From Roseinatronobacter bogoriensis DSM 18756 (lineage in GTDB: Bacteria > Pseudomonadota > Alphaproteobacteria > Rhodobacterales > Rhodobacteraceae): a stretch of 64,000 nucleotides of DNA. The stretch is from positions 124,001 through 188,000 of the forward strand of contig NZ_SORN01000006.1 in NCBI RefSeq assembly GCF_004366635.1, in the 5' to 3' direction. Positions 29,264-36,822 of the stretch are shown here, one piece after another. The first letter of the stretch is position 1, and each line of letters begins with the position of its first letter. The notes under the pieces are model-generated. The model saw nothing but the letters and a program-made list of their open reading frames with translations. It had not been told where the DNA came from and did not search any database. The position numbers and the translations under genes are program-made.

Positions 29264-30178
29264 ATGACCACATCGCAAACTCATGCGCCCATTGCCGGGC
29301 TGCACCATGTCACGGCCATATCAGGCCCCGCGCAAGAGAATCTGGATTACTACACACACACGCTCAAGACCCGGTTGATCAAGCAGACAGTGAATTTCGA
29401 TGCGCCGGAAATGTACCACCTTTACTATGGGGCGCAGGACGCCTCGCCCGGGTCGGTGCTGACATTCTTCAACCGCGAGTCGCGCGAACAGGGGCGCGCC
29501 GGGGCTGGTGCCGCGCAGGCCTTTGCCTATGCCGCCAAGCCCGACACACTTGAGCAGTGGCACCAAGCGCTGGGGGGCCAGATCACAACGCGCTTTGGCG
29601 CAGAGGTGCTGGTTCTGACCGATCCGCATGGTCAGTTATTCGAGATTGTGGCCGACCCTGAGGCCAACGCCTGGGGCGAGTTCCACTCTGTTACGCTATG
29701 GGTGGCCGAACCAGACGCCACCGCCCGCATCCTGACAGAGGTATTCGGCTACAGTTTTGTTGGCACAGAGCGCAACGGGGAGGGAACGCGCACGCGCTAT
29801 GCGCTGCCGGGTGACGCGCCGGGGCGGATTGTCGATCTATGGCAGTCGGATGCGCCGGTCAAGGCGCGGCCGGGTCCGGGGACCATTCATCACGTGGCCT
29901 TTCGCGCGCGCGACAATGCGCATCAGCAGGAATTGCGCGACGTGTTGCTTGCACGCGGGGAACGCGTGACCGAGGTCAAGGACCGCCAGTATTTCAACGC
30001 GATCTATTTCCGCGAACCCGGCGGCGTGTTGTTCGAAATTGCCACTGATGGACCGGGTTTCGACGCGGATGAGCCGATGTCCAGCCTTGGCGAAAGCCTG
30101 AAACTGCCGCCGCAACATGAACCCCGTCGCGCAGAACTGGAAGCGCTTTTGCCCCCGCTTGAATTGTCGAGGGCGTAA
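29264..30178 (+). CDS. VOC-family ring-cleaving dioxygenase-like protein
   Basis: A 304-residue protein with two glyoxalase/VOC modules: residues about 8-135 (IAGLHHVTAISG at the start with the metal His) and about 150-285 (FHSVTLWVAEPDATARIL, then TIHHVAFRARD and LFEIATDGPGF with a metal Glu). It belongs to the MhqO-like branch, annotated as ring-cleaving dioxygenase or glyoxalase; relatives degrade or detoxify hydroquinone-type compounds. The ATG at 29264 has AGGAG eight bases upstream. Single gene with its own terminator. The true substrate is unknown. Confidence 0.82.
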   Translation: MTTSQTHAPIAGLHHVTAISGPAQENLDYYTHTLKTRLIKQTVNFDAPEMYHLYYGAQDASPGSVLTFFNRESREQGRAGAGAAQAFAYAAKPDTLEQWHQALGGQITTRFGAEVLVLTDPHGQLFEIVADPEANAWGEFHSVTLWVAEPDATARILTEVFGYSFVGTERNGEGTRTRYALPGDAPGRIVDLWQSDAPVKARPGPGTIHHVAFRARDNAHQQELRDVLLARGERVTEVKDRQYFNAIYFREPGGVLFEIATDGPGFDADEPMSSLGESLKLPPQHEPRRAELEALLPPLELSRA

Positions 30179-30254
30179 ACGCCAGACGGGACCGTCGCCG
30201 GCACCCAGAGCGGTGGAGTTGTTGTGTTACCGCATCAAGCAGGCGATAGCGCCG

Positions 30255-30293
30255 AAAAAAAGGCGGCCCGCGAAAACGGGCCGCCTTTTTTTA
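30255..30293. terminator. Bidirectional rho-independent terminator
   Basis: Stem GGCGGCCCG/CGGGCCGCC around CGAAAA, with an A run before and a T run after, so it can stop both strands. Confidence 0.93.
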
Positions 30294-30325
30294 TTGTGTC
30301 CTGATCAAGCCTGCGTTTTCATGGG

Positions 30326-30657
30326 CGAGTGTTCGTCACCTGACGAAAGGTTCCCGCGCCCTCTGCGATGCTTCCACGAGAGGCAGCTATGCGGGACTTT
30401 GCGGACATAGCAAAGCTAGGTGCAAAGCCGCGCAGCGTCGGGCCGCGGTGCGGCGATCCAAGGTTTATTCTGTAGCGCTTTATGCTGGCCAAATCCCTGA
30501 AAGATCAGATCGTTGCGCTTGGGGCAGCCCAATCGCCGTGCCGTGGGGGCGGCCCGGCGATGCGCGGCGGCCTTCGGCCTTGATTCCGCGCAACTGAATG
30601 TCCGCAACGTCCCCCCCAGCAGTCATCGGGTATCTTGTGTCAAGCGACGAACACTAG
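30326..30657 (+). repeat. Dispersed intergenic repeat, copy 3 (arms A-core-B)
   Basis: About 332 bases. The core has the same orientation as in copies 1 and 2, but the left arm (GAGTGTTCGTCACCTGACGA, then GGTTCCCG and GCGATGC) matches the right arm of copy 2, and the right arm, read inward on the minus strand (CTAGTGTTCG, then ACACAAGATACCC and ATGACTGCT), matches the left arm of copy 2. The exchange point is the inner inverted repeat GGGACTTTGCGGACAT / GGGACGTTGCGGACAT. The element ends four bases before the stop codon of the OmpA-family gene. Confidence 0.9.
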
Positions 30658-30661
30658 ACCT

Positions 30662-32866
30662 TCACCAAAGCCCCATCAGGGGTGTGATGCGCCGGATTGC
30701 CACGCGGCGGTTCCGCTCTTCGGCAGCAGCGGTGGGGATACGCAGGTAGCGTTCGCCATAGCCCTGAATGATCAGGTTTTCCGGGGGTATCTCGAAAAAT
30801 TCTGTCAGGGCCAAGGCAACGGATTCCGCGCGCCGGTCAGACAAGGCAAGGTTATAGGACGCAGGACCCGTCGCATCGGTATGCCCCTCGACCAGAAACA
30901 ACTCGCGCGGATTATCGGCAAGCAACCGTTCCATCAGGCGGCCGACCTGCGCCAGCTTGCGGGCCTCTTCGGGGCGGACATTGGCGCGGTTGATCTCGAA
31001 TGTGATCGGATCGGGGCTAAGCACCGGCACCAGCTCGCGCACCTCGCGCACTTCACGGATTTGACGCAAGGAAAAGGCCCGATCCAGCGCGCGGGCGTCA
31101 GCCTCTGCCTCTTGCAGCAATGCAAGCGCCAGTTCCGGGTCAGTGCGCTGGGTAATGCGCAACTCGCGGCGGCGCGGCGGGGGCAGAACGGACACATCGA
31201 TAGCCTGAACTTCGCGCATGTCATCGACCAGTTCGATAGAGGTGCCATCCGGCAGCACCCGCTCACGCCATTGCACGCGGCCTGTGGCGTCGCGAACGGT
31301 AATGATTTCCGACCCATCCGGGCGCGCCCAGCGTGTCAGGGTTGACCCATCTGCGTAGCGCTCGATCCGGCGCTGGGAACCGTCCTGACTCAGGATCACA
31401 TCGTCATCGCGCCAGACGGCATATTCACCATCATCGCGCTGCACCACCACACGTTCGTCGGACCGGGCCACAACGCGGTTTTGATTGACGATCATCCCGA
31501 CAGCCAGCGCGCCCAATGCGGCCAGCCCCGCGCGCTCCAGATCGCGGCGGTCACTGCTGCGCGCCTGCCCGGCGGCAACATCCAGCGCAAAGCGCGAGTC
31601 GAAATCATCGCGGCTGGTGCGAACCTCTGCTGCCGTGATTTCCTCTTCGGTGACCTCTTCCGCTTCCACAGCGTCAACGCCCTCCTCAACCTCTTGGCTG
31701 CGTTCGCGTTGCAGGGCAGAGAGTGCCGCAGCCAGAACGCCGCCGCTTTCACCCGTGTCTGACTCATCCTGTTGGGTCATCTGACCCAGCAGCATAAGTG
31801 CCTCTGCGGTTTCGGGATCGGCCATCAGGCGGTCGATCATGGCTTGCTGTTCCGCGTCAATCGCGCGTGGGGCATCATCGGGGGCGACGAATTCTTCCTC
31901 TGTCACCTCCTCGACGATCAATTCAGGTGCTTCCTCTGCCATTGCCTCGGCTTCGGCGCGCAGTTCCTCACGCTCTCGCTCAAGATCAATCTCGGCCTGT
32001 TCGCGCGCGGCGGCCTCTTCAGCTTCGGCATCGCGCCGCTCTGCTTCCAGCGCTTCGCGCAAACGCTGCTCTGCCTCATCTTCGGCAGCGGCTTCGTCGC
32101 GCTCTGGCGCGTCTGGCATGTCCGGTTCTGCATCAGAAGCAGCCTCGCCCTCTGGTGCGATCTCTGTTTCTTCTGCGCCCAACTCGGGGCCTGCATCTAT
32201 ATCAGCCTGTGCATCTTCTTCATCTGCACGCTGTTCCGCCTCAAGCGCCTCTCGCAGGCGCTGTTCGGCTTCGGCTTCGGCTTCGGCTTCGGCTTCGGCT
32301 TCGAGAGCAGACTCGCTATCATCCTCTGTCAAGTCTGACGCGCCGGTTTCTTCCGTTTCCTCGCCTGACGGCACATCATCGCCATCAAGGGGCAGGTCTT
32401 CGTCAATCTCGTCCGGTTCGCCCTCTGCCAAAGGGGGCGAGGAATGCGTCATCAGGTTTTCATCACCAAGTAGCAATGTCCGCTCGGCATCTGCGCGGGC
32501 GGCTTCGGCCAGATCGTCAAGGTCTGCATCAACATCACTGAAATCAATCTGTGAAATGGCGTCACTGGTCTCTGACAACATGGTCTGAGCCTGCTCCAGC
32601 TGCGCGGCATCTTCAAACACCGCATTGGCATCTTCGAACAGCAATTGGCAGCGTGCAAAATCCAGATCTTGCGCGCATTCGGTGATGACCGTACGGACCT
32701 GCTGACACCCTTCATCAGAAGTGTCCAGAACGCAGTCCTGAACCATTGGCACGAACATCTCGGCTGCGTCAGCATCCAGATCTGATGATTGCGCATTCAC
32801 GCCGGCGGGGAGCATGGCAAGGCAAAGCCCCAATGCGGTTGTCGCCTTGTAGTTTTTACGGGACAT
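30662..32866 (-). CDS. Large OmpA-family outer-membrane/peptidoglycan-binding protein
   Basis: A 734-residue exported protein. Signal peptide 1-24 (ending NA-Q); a Cys-containing N-terminal region; a long, acidic, Ala/Glu-rich helical stretch (about 95-370) containing an EAEAEAEAEAE run and two copies of EQRLREALEAE; a middle region with YAVWRDDD-type repeats; and a C-terminal OmpA domain with FEINRANVRPEEARKL, EGHTDATGPASYNLALSDRRA and RNRRVAIRR. It should anchor the outer membrane to peptidoglycan. The start at 32866 is chosen for its signal peptide and GGAG; the frame continues open upstream through an ATG at 33028 with a G-rich ribosome site. An EcfG promoter lies at 33065-33090. Confidence 0.87.
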   Translation of the reverse strand: MSRKNYKATTALGLCLAMLPAGVNAQSSDLDADAAEMFVPMVQDCVLDTSDEGCQQVRTVITECAQDLDFARCQLLFEDANAVFEDAAQLEQAQTMLSETSDAISQIDFSDVDADLDDLAEAARADAERTLLLGDENLMTHSSPPLAEGEPDEIDEDLPLDGDDVPSGEETEETGASDLTEDDSESALEAEAEAEAEAEAEQRLREALEAEQRADEEDAQADIDAGPELGAEETEIAPEGEAASDAEPDMPDAPERDEAAAEDEAEQRLREALEAERRDAEAEEAAAREQAEIDLEREREELRAEAEAMAEEAPELIVEEVTEEEFVAPDDAPRAIDAEQQAMIDRLMADPETAEALMLLGQMTQQDESDTGESGGVLAAALSALQRERSQEVEEGVDAVEAEEVTEEEITAAEVRTSRDDFDSRFALDVAAGQARSSDRRDLERAGLAALGALAVGMIVNQNRVVARSDERVVVQRDDGEYAVWRDDDVILSQDGSQRRIERYADGSTLTRWARPDGSEIITVRDATGRVQWRERVLPDGTSIELVDDMREVQAIDVSVLPPPRRRELRITQRTDPELALALLQEAEADARALDRAFSLRQIREVREVRELVPVLSPDPITFEINRANVRPEEARKLAQVGRLMERLLADNPRELFLVEGHTDATGPASYNLALSDRRAESVALALTEFFEIPPENLIIQGYGERYLRIPTAAAEERNRRVAIRRITPLMGLW

Positions 32867-33064
32867 CTTCATCTCCTGTTGTTGAAGCGCGCAGACGGAA
32901 CAGACAATACGGCGAAGCGCCGCTTGCGGCCTCTTCAGCCGCAGTGACGCGAAACCACTTTGTCGCACATACGACAAAGGATCGGCGCGGAAAAAACGCC
33001 AGATCAGCATATCTTCGTTCTGATCCATCCCCCCTCTTCGCTTTGCACGCGAACACAAGCTGTA
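32867..33064 (-). promoter_or_regulatory. Leader region of the OmpA-family gene
   Basis: About 190 bases between the EcfG promoter and the chosen start. It contains an inverted repeat TTGTCG-CACATA-CGACAA (32960-32977) and shares a 16-base motif (minus strand CCTTTGYCGTATGTGC) with the leader of gdhA. It is open in the same frame as the gene, with an ATG at 33028 next to AGAGGGGGG, so it may encode an N-terminal extension or leader. Confidence 0.5.
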
Positions 33065-33090
33065 AACGTGCCAGAGCGCGAAACAGTTCC
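33065..33090 (-). promoter_or_regulatory. Sigma-EcfG type promoter
   Basis: Minus strand GGAAC (33090-33086), spacer 17, CGTT (33068-33065), upstream of the OmpA-family gene. Confidence 0.75.
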
Positions 33091-33228
33091 CTTGTCACGA
33101 AAAGTTAAGCGAAAATGCGCACGTTCAGGCCGCCGTTGATGGGGCCAAGGGATGACCCAGCGCCTTGAAGCTAGTGTTCGGCGCTTGCGGAAAGATGCCC
33201 GATTGCTGGTTTGAGGCCGTTCTGAACG

Positions 33229-34581
33229 CTAGAGCACCCCCCCGTCCACAACCGCGCGGGCAAGTTTGCGATACCCTGCGACATTGGCAGCGCGTCTATA
33301 GTCGATGCCGCCCCCTGCTGTGCAACAACTCGCGCGCTCGGCTTTCAGGCGGGTATGGATCGCGCACATGATCTCGCGCAGTTCGCGTTCCACGCGTTCT
33401 GGTGACCAGCGCGCAAAACTTGCATTTTGCTGCATTTCCAGCCCCGAAACAGCGACCCCGCCCGCATTTGCCGCCTTACCCGGTGCCTGAATGACCCCTG
33501 CACGCGTCAGTTGCGCCTCGGCGGCGGCGGTCAGGGGCATATTCGCGCCCTCTGCCAGAAACCGGCATCCGCCATCGGCCAGCGCGCGAGCGTCGTCGAT
33601 ATCCAGTTCATTTTGCGTCGCACAGGGCAGCGCAATCTCTGGCGACAAGCCCCAGGGGCGCGCCCCCTCTCTGAAGTCCACCCCAAGGTGTGCGGGTGGC
33701 GTTTGTGCCGCATCTCCTGTCGCCTCCAGCACCCAATCCAGCGCATCAGTGCTGAACCCATCGGGGGCATACCATGTGCCCGCGCGGCCAGACAGGCTGA
33801 TCACTTGCGCCCCCATCGTCATCGCCTTACGCGCGGCATAGCGCGACACATTTCCGCGCCCCGACAGGGCAACGCGCTTGCCTTCCAGGTCTTGCGCTTC
33901 CTCTGCCAGCATTGCAGACAGGAAATGGATCAATCCGTAGCCGGTTGCCTCTGCCCTGTTGTCACTGCCACCCAGCGGCAGCGGCTTGCCCGTCAAGGCC
34001 CCGCCCCAGCGCTGCGCTTGTTGCACCCATGCCCGCGCCATCAGGCCAACTTCGCGCGCGCCCACACCGATGTCGCCCGCCGGGACATCGCGGTCGGGGC
34101 CGATATGGGGGCCAAGTTCCGCCATGAACGCCTGCGCAAAGCGCTCGATTTCGGCTTGCGACCGGCCTTGGGGGTCGAAATCAGCCCCGCCTTTTGCCGC
34201 ACCCAGAGGCAACCCGGTCAGCGCGTTCTTGAAAGCCTGCTCAAATGCCAGAAATTTCAGGACCGACCGCGACACATTCGGCGCCCAACGCAACCCGCCC
34301 TTGTAGGGGCCAAGCAGGTTGGAATGCTGCACACGCCAACCCCGGTTAATGTGCACTGCACCCGCATCATCGCGCCAAGTAATACGAAAACTGATGATGC
34401 GATCCGCTTCGCACAGGCGCTCCAATGCGCGGGCCTGGGTGAATTCGCTGCTGGCTTTCTCGACGGTCAGCACATCGCGCGCGACCTCTTCCACAGCTTG
34501 CAGAAATTCGTCCTCGCCTTCATGACGCGGTTTGATCTGCTCCATGAAGCTGTCCAGAAGCAAGGCTGCGCGGTCTTTCAT
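33229..34581 (-). CDS. gdhA: NADP-type glutamate dehydrogenase
   Basis: A 450-residue hexameric-type glutamate dehydrogenase. Seen: GPYKGGLRWAPNV (glutamate-binding Lys), FLAFEQAFKNALTGLPLGAAKGGADFDPQGRS in overlapping parts (catalytic Lys in GAAKGG), DVPAGDIGVGAREVG, and a Rossmann domain with ALSGRGNVSRYAA. Length is normal for the enzyme, which aminates 2-oxoglutarate to glutamate. The ribosome site AAGGAATG precedes the ATG at 34581. An EcfG-type promoter 150 bases upstream suggests possible stress control, for instance for glutamate supply under osmotic stress. Confidence 0.93.
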   Translation of the reverse strand: MKDRAALLLDSFMEQIKPRHEGEDEFLQAVEEVARDVLTVEKASSEFTQARALERLCEADRIISFRITWRDDAGAVHINRGWRVQHSNLLGPYKGGLRWAPNVSRSVLKFLAFEQAFKNALTGLPLGAAKGGADFDPQGRSQAEIERFAQAFMAELGPHIGPDRDVPAGDIGVGAREVGLMARAWVQQAQRWGGALTGKPLPLGGSDNRAEATGYGLIHFLSAMLAEEAQDLEGKRVALSGRGNVSRYAARKAMTMGAQVISLSGRAGTWYAPDGFSTDALDWVLEATGDAAQTPPAHLGVDFREGARPWGLSPEIALPCATQNELDIDDARALADGGCRFLAEGANMPLTAAAEAQLTRAGVIQAPGKAANAGGVAVSGLEMQQNASFARWSPERVERELREIMCAIHTRLKAERASCCTAGGGIDYRRAANVAGYRKLARAVVDGGVL

Positions 34582-34730
34582 GTCATTCCTTTCACGGCTT
34601 TGGGTGGGCTAGAGCCTAGCGCACGTGGCACCAAATCAATGTTGCACATACGGCAAAGGCAAAAGAACGCGGGGCGAAGCGGCGCCAGTAAAACTGCGCC
34701 AGATACAGGCACGCACCCGGTCTGGAAAGA
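34582..34730 (-). promoter_or_regulatory. Leader region of gdhA
   Basis: About 150 bases between an EcfG-type promoter and gdhA. It carries the motif (minus strand) CCTTTGCCGTATGTGCAACA, nearly the same as in the OmpA-family leader, preceded in both by TCTGGCG at a similar distance. No convincing gene. Confidence 0.45.
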
Positions 34731-34755
34731 AACGAATGCACTTGCATTCAGTTCC
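34731..34755 (-). promoter_or_regulatory. Sigma-EcfG type promoter
   Basis: Minus strand GGAAC (34755-34751), spacer 16, CGTT (34734-34731), upstream of gdhA. Confidence 0.7.
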
Positions 34756-34874
34756 GTAGTGCCGAAAATACTTAACCTGTGCGTGTCAGCTTTCTGGCGC
34801 TGGCCACGGCAAGGCATTGCGCCGCATAAGTTCTGACACTGAGCAGAGAAAATCGACCTGAGAAGACGTCACAG

Positions 34875-35594
34875 ATGCACCCATGCGAAACCTGCACATT
34901 GCGAAAGCACAAGCTGTTCACTGATTTCACACCAGCAGACCTGGAATTCATGAAAGAGTTCCGGGCGGGTGAAATCACCCTGCGTGCAGGTGAGGCATTG
35001 TTCCACGAAGGCGATGATCATCCATTCCTCTACACTGCCAGAGAGGGGCAAGGCGCAAGGTTCAAGCACTTGGCCAATGGCGAGCGCCAATTGGTCAATT
35101 TCATCTTTCCCGGCGATGTCGTGGGCCTTCAAGCCATTGTATCAGGGACCGCAGCAGCAACCGCGATTGCCGCCAGCCCCATGGTGCTGTGCCGATTCAA
35201 CAAACGCGATCTGGCCAGTCTGTTTCGTGACAACCCCGATCGCGCCTATGCCCTGACATGGATTGCCGCGATGGAGGAACATTTCCTTGGCGAAACCATC
35301 GCCACACTGGGCCAGCGCAGCGCCGCGCAGCGTATGGCATGGGCCTTGCTGAAAATACACAAGCGCCTCGCGGCGGTGGGCCTCGCGCCGCAGGGCGTTG
35401 CGTATTTTCCGTTCAAACAACGCGATCTGGCCGACGCTCTGGGCCTGTCGCTGGTTCATACCAACAAGACCCTCGCCAAGCTGCGGCCCTATGTCTGCTG
35501 GGACAATGACAGTCTGTCGATCCACGAGGTCAAGGCGCTTGCACAAATCGCCCTTACCGATCTTGAGGCACCGCAACCTCGTCCGCTTCTGTGA
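34875..35594 (+). CDS. Crp/Fnr family transcriptional regulator
   Basis: A 239-residue regulator: N-terminal CETCTLRKHKLF, a cyclic-nucleotide-type beta-roll (about 20-120, with GEALFHEGDD and FPGDVVGLQA), a dimer helix and a winged helix (about 160-225, FPFKQRDLADALGLSLVHTN). Only two N-terminal Cys (4 and 7) are present, fewer than the three-plus-one set that binds the FNR iron-sulfur cluster, so it is probably not a true FNR oxygen sensor. Divergent from gdhA. Ligand and targets are unknown. Confidence 0.82.
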   Translation: MHPCETCTLRKHKLFTDFTPADLEFMKEFRAGEITLRAGEALFHEGDDHPFLYTAREGQGARFKHLANGERQLVNFIFPGDVVGLQAIVSGTAAATAIAASPMVLCRFNKRDLASLFRDNPDRAYALTWIAAMEEHFLGETIATLGQRSAAQRMAWALLKIHKRLAAVGLAPQGVAYFPFKQRDLADALGLSLVHTNKTLAKLRPYVCWDNDSLSIHEVKALAQIALTDLEAPQPRPLL

Positions 35595-35673
35595 CGATCA
35601 AATGTGGAAGGCGTCTGGCCCTGCGGCCAGACGTCACTACCACTCAACCGTTGATGCAGACCTGTGCGATCAC

Positions 35674-36819
35674 TTACATACAGGCCTCGAACAGCGCCCG
35701 CGTGTAGTCGCGGGTCATCTCTACCGGGTTGCCGCCGCAGGACGGATCAAGCAGCGCCATTTCCGTCAACTCATCCAGCTTCGCGGCCTCAACCCCCATC
35801 GCGGTCAGGTTTTCAGGGATGGACAGGGACGCGCGTAAGGCCATGATATGCGCGAAAAATCCATCGAATCCGCCCTCTATCCCCAGATAAGCCGCAGCGC
35901 GGATGATCCGGTCCTCAATCGCAGGACGGTTGAACTCCAGCACTTTGGGCATCACAACGGCGTTGGTGGTGCCGTGATGGGTGTTATAGACCGCCCCGAT
36001 CGGGTGGCTCAGGCTGTGAATCGCGCCCAGCCCCTTCTGAAACGCCACCGCCCCCATTGCGGCGGCCGCCATCATCTGCGCGCGCGCCTCCAGATCATCC
36101 GGTGTGGCATAGGCCCGCGGCAGGTTTTCCAGTACAAGCCGCATACCTTCCAGCGCGATCCCGTGGCTCATCGGGTGGTAATGCGGGCTGCAATAGGCTT
36201 CCAGACAATGGGCCAGCGCATCCATCCCGGTGCCTGCAGTGATGAAGGCAGGCATGCCGACTGTCAGTTCCGGGTCGCAAATGGTGACTTCGGGCATCAG
36301 TTTCGGGTGAAAGATGATTTTCTTGCGATGCGTAGTGCTGTCGGTCAACACACCCGCGCGCCCGACCTCGGACCCGGTGCCCGCTGTGGTCGGAACTGCG
36401 ATAATCGGCGCAATCGTGTCTGGGTTGGCGCGCGTCCACCAATCGCCCACATCCTCCAGCTCCCAGACACTGACAGGCTGGTCCACCATCAGCGCAATCA
36501 TCTTGCCAAGGTCAAGCGCCGACCCACCGCCAAAAGCGACCACCCCGTCATGGTTGCCCGCGCGATAGATCTCCAGCCCGGCCAGCATATTCGCCTCAGT
36601 CGGGTTGGGGTCCACTTCGCTGAACATGGCCCGGCCAAGGCCAGCCGCATCCAGAATATCCAGCGCCTGTGCCGCAATCGGAAGGCTGGCCAGCGCGCGA
36701 TCGGTAACCAGCAGGGGCCGCGCCATGCCCACCGCCTTGCACTGCGCGGCCAGTTCCGAAATCCGCCCTGCGCCAAACTTGATCGTCGTTGGATAACTCC
36801 AGTTTGCACTCGGTCCCAT
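35674..36819 (-). CDS. Iron-containing alcohol dehydrogenase
   Basis: A 381-residue group III alcohol dehydrogenase. Seen: KFGAGRISELA, the NAD-binding GGGSALDLGKM, PTTAGTGSEV, and the iron-site region DALAHCLEAYCSPHYHPMSH with HSLSHPIGAVYNTHHG. It oxidises a primary alcohol to the aldehyde. It starts three bases after the aldehyde dehydrogenase gene, so the two probably act in sequence: alcohol, aldehyde, acid. Last gene of the leftward operon. In this context the alcohol may be gamma-glutamylated (see the ligase upstream). Confidence 0.88.
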   Translation of the reverse strand: MGPSANWSYPTTIKFGAGRISELAAQCKAVGMARPLLVTDRALASLPIAAQALDILDAAGLGRAMFSEVDPNPTEANMLAGLEIYRAGNHDGVVAFGGGSALDLGKMIALMVDQPVSVWELEDVGDWWTRANPDTIAPIIAVPTTAGTGSEVGRAGVLTDSTTHRKKIIFHPKLMPEVTICDPELTVGMPAFITAGTGMDALAHCLEAYCSPHYHPMSHGIALEGMRLVLENLPRAYATPDDLEARAQMMAAAAMGAVAFQKGLGAIHSLSHPIGAVYNTHHGTTNAVVMPKVLEFNRPAIEDRIIRAAAYLGIEGGFDGFFAHIMALRASLSIPENLTAMGVEAAKLDELTEMALLDPSCGGNPVEMTRDYTRALFEACM

Positions 36820-36822
36820 AAG

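Noticed and set aside
31798..32588. Long plus-strand open frames (up to 249 codons) opposite the OmpA-family gene
   Set aside because: They mirror the Glu/Ala-rich repetitive codons and translate to Arg/Leu- or Ser/Ala-rich low complexity; no start signals.
34875..35594. Calling the Crp/Fnr protein FnrL (oxygen sensor)
   Set aside because: Only two Cys at the N-terminus; the four-Cys iron-sulfur arrangement is not seen.
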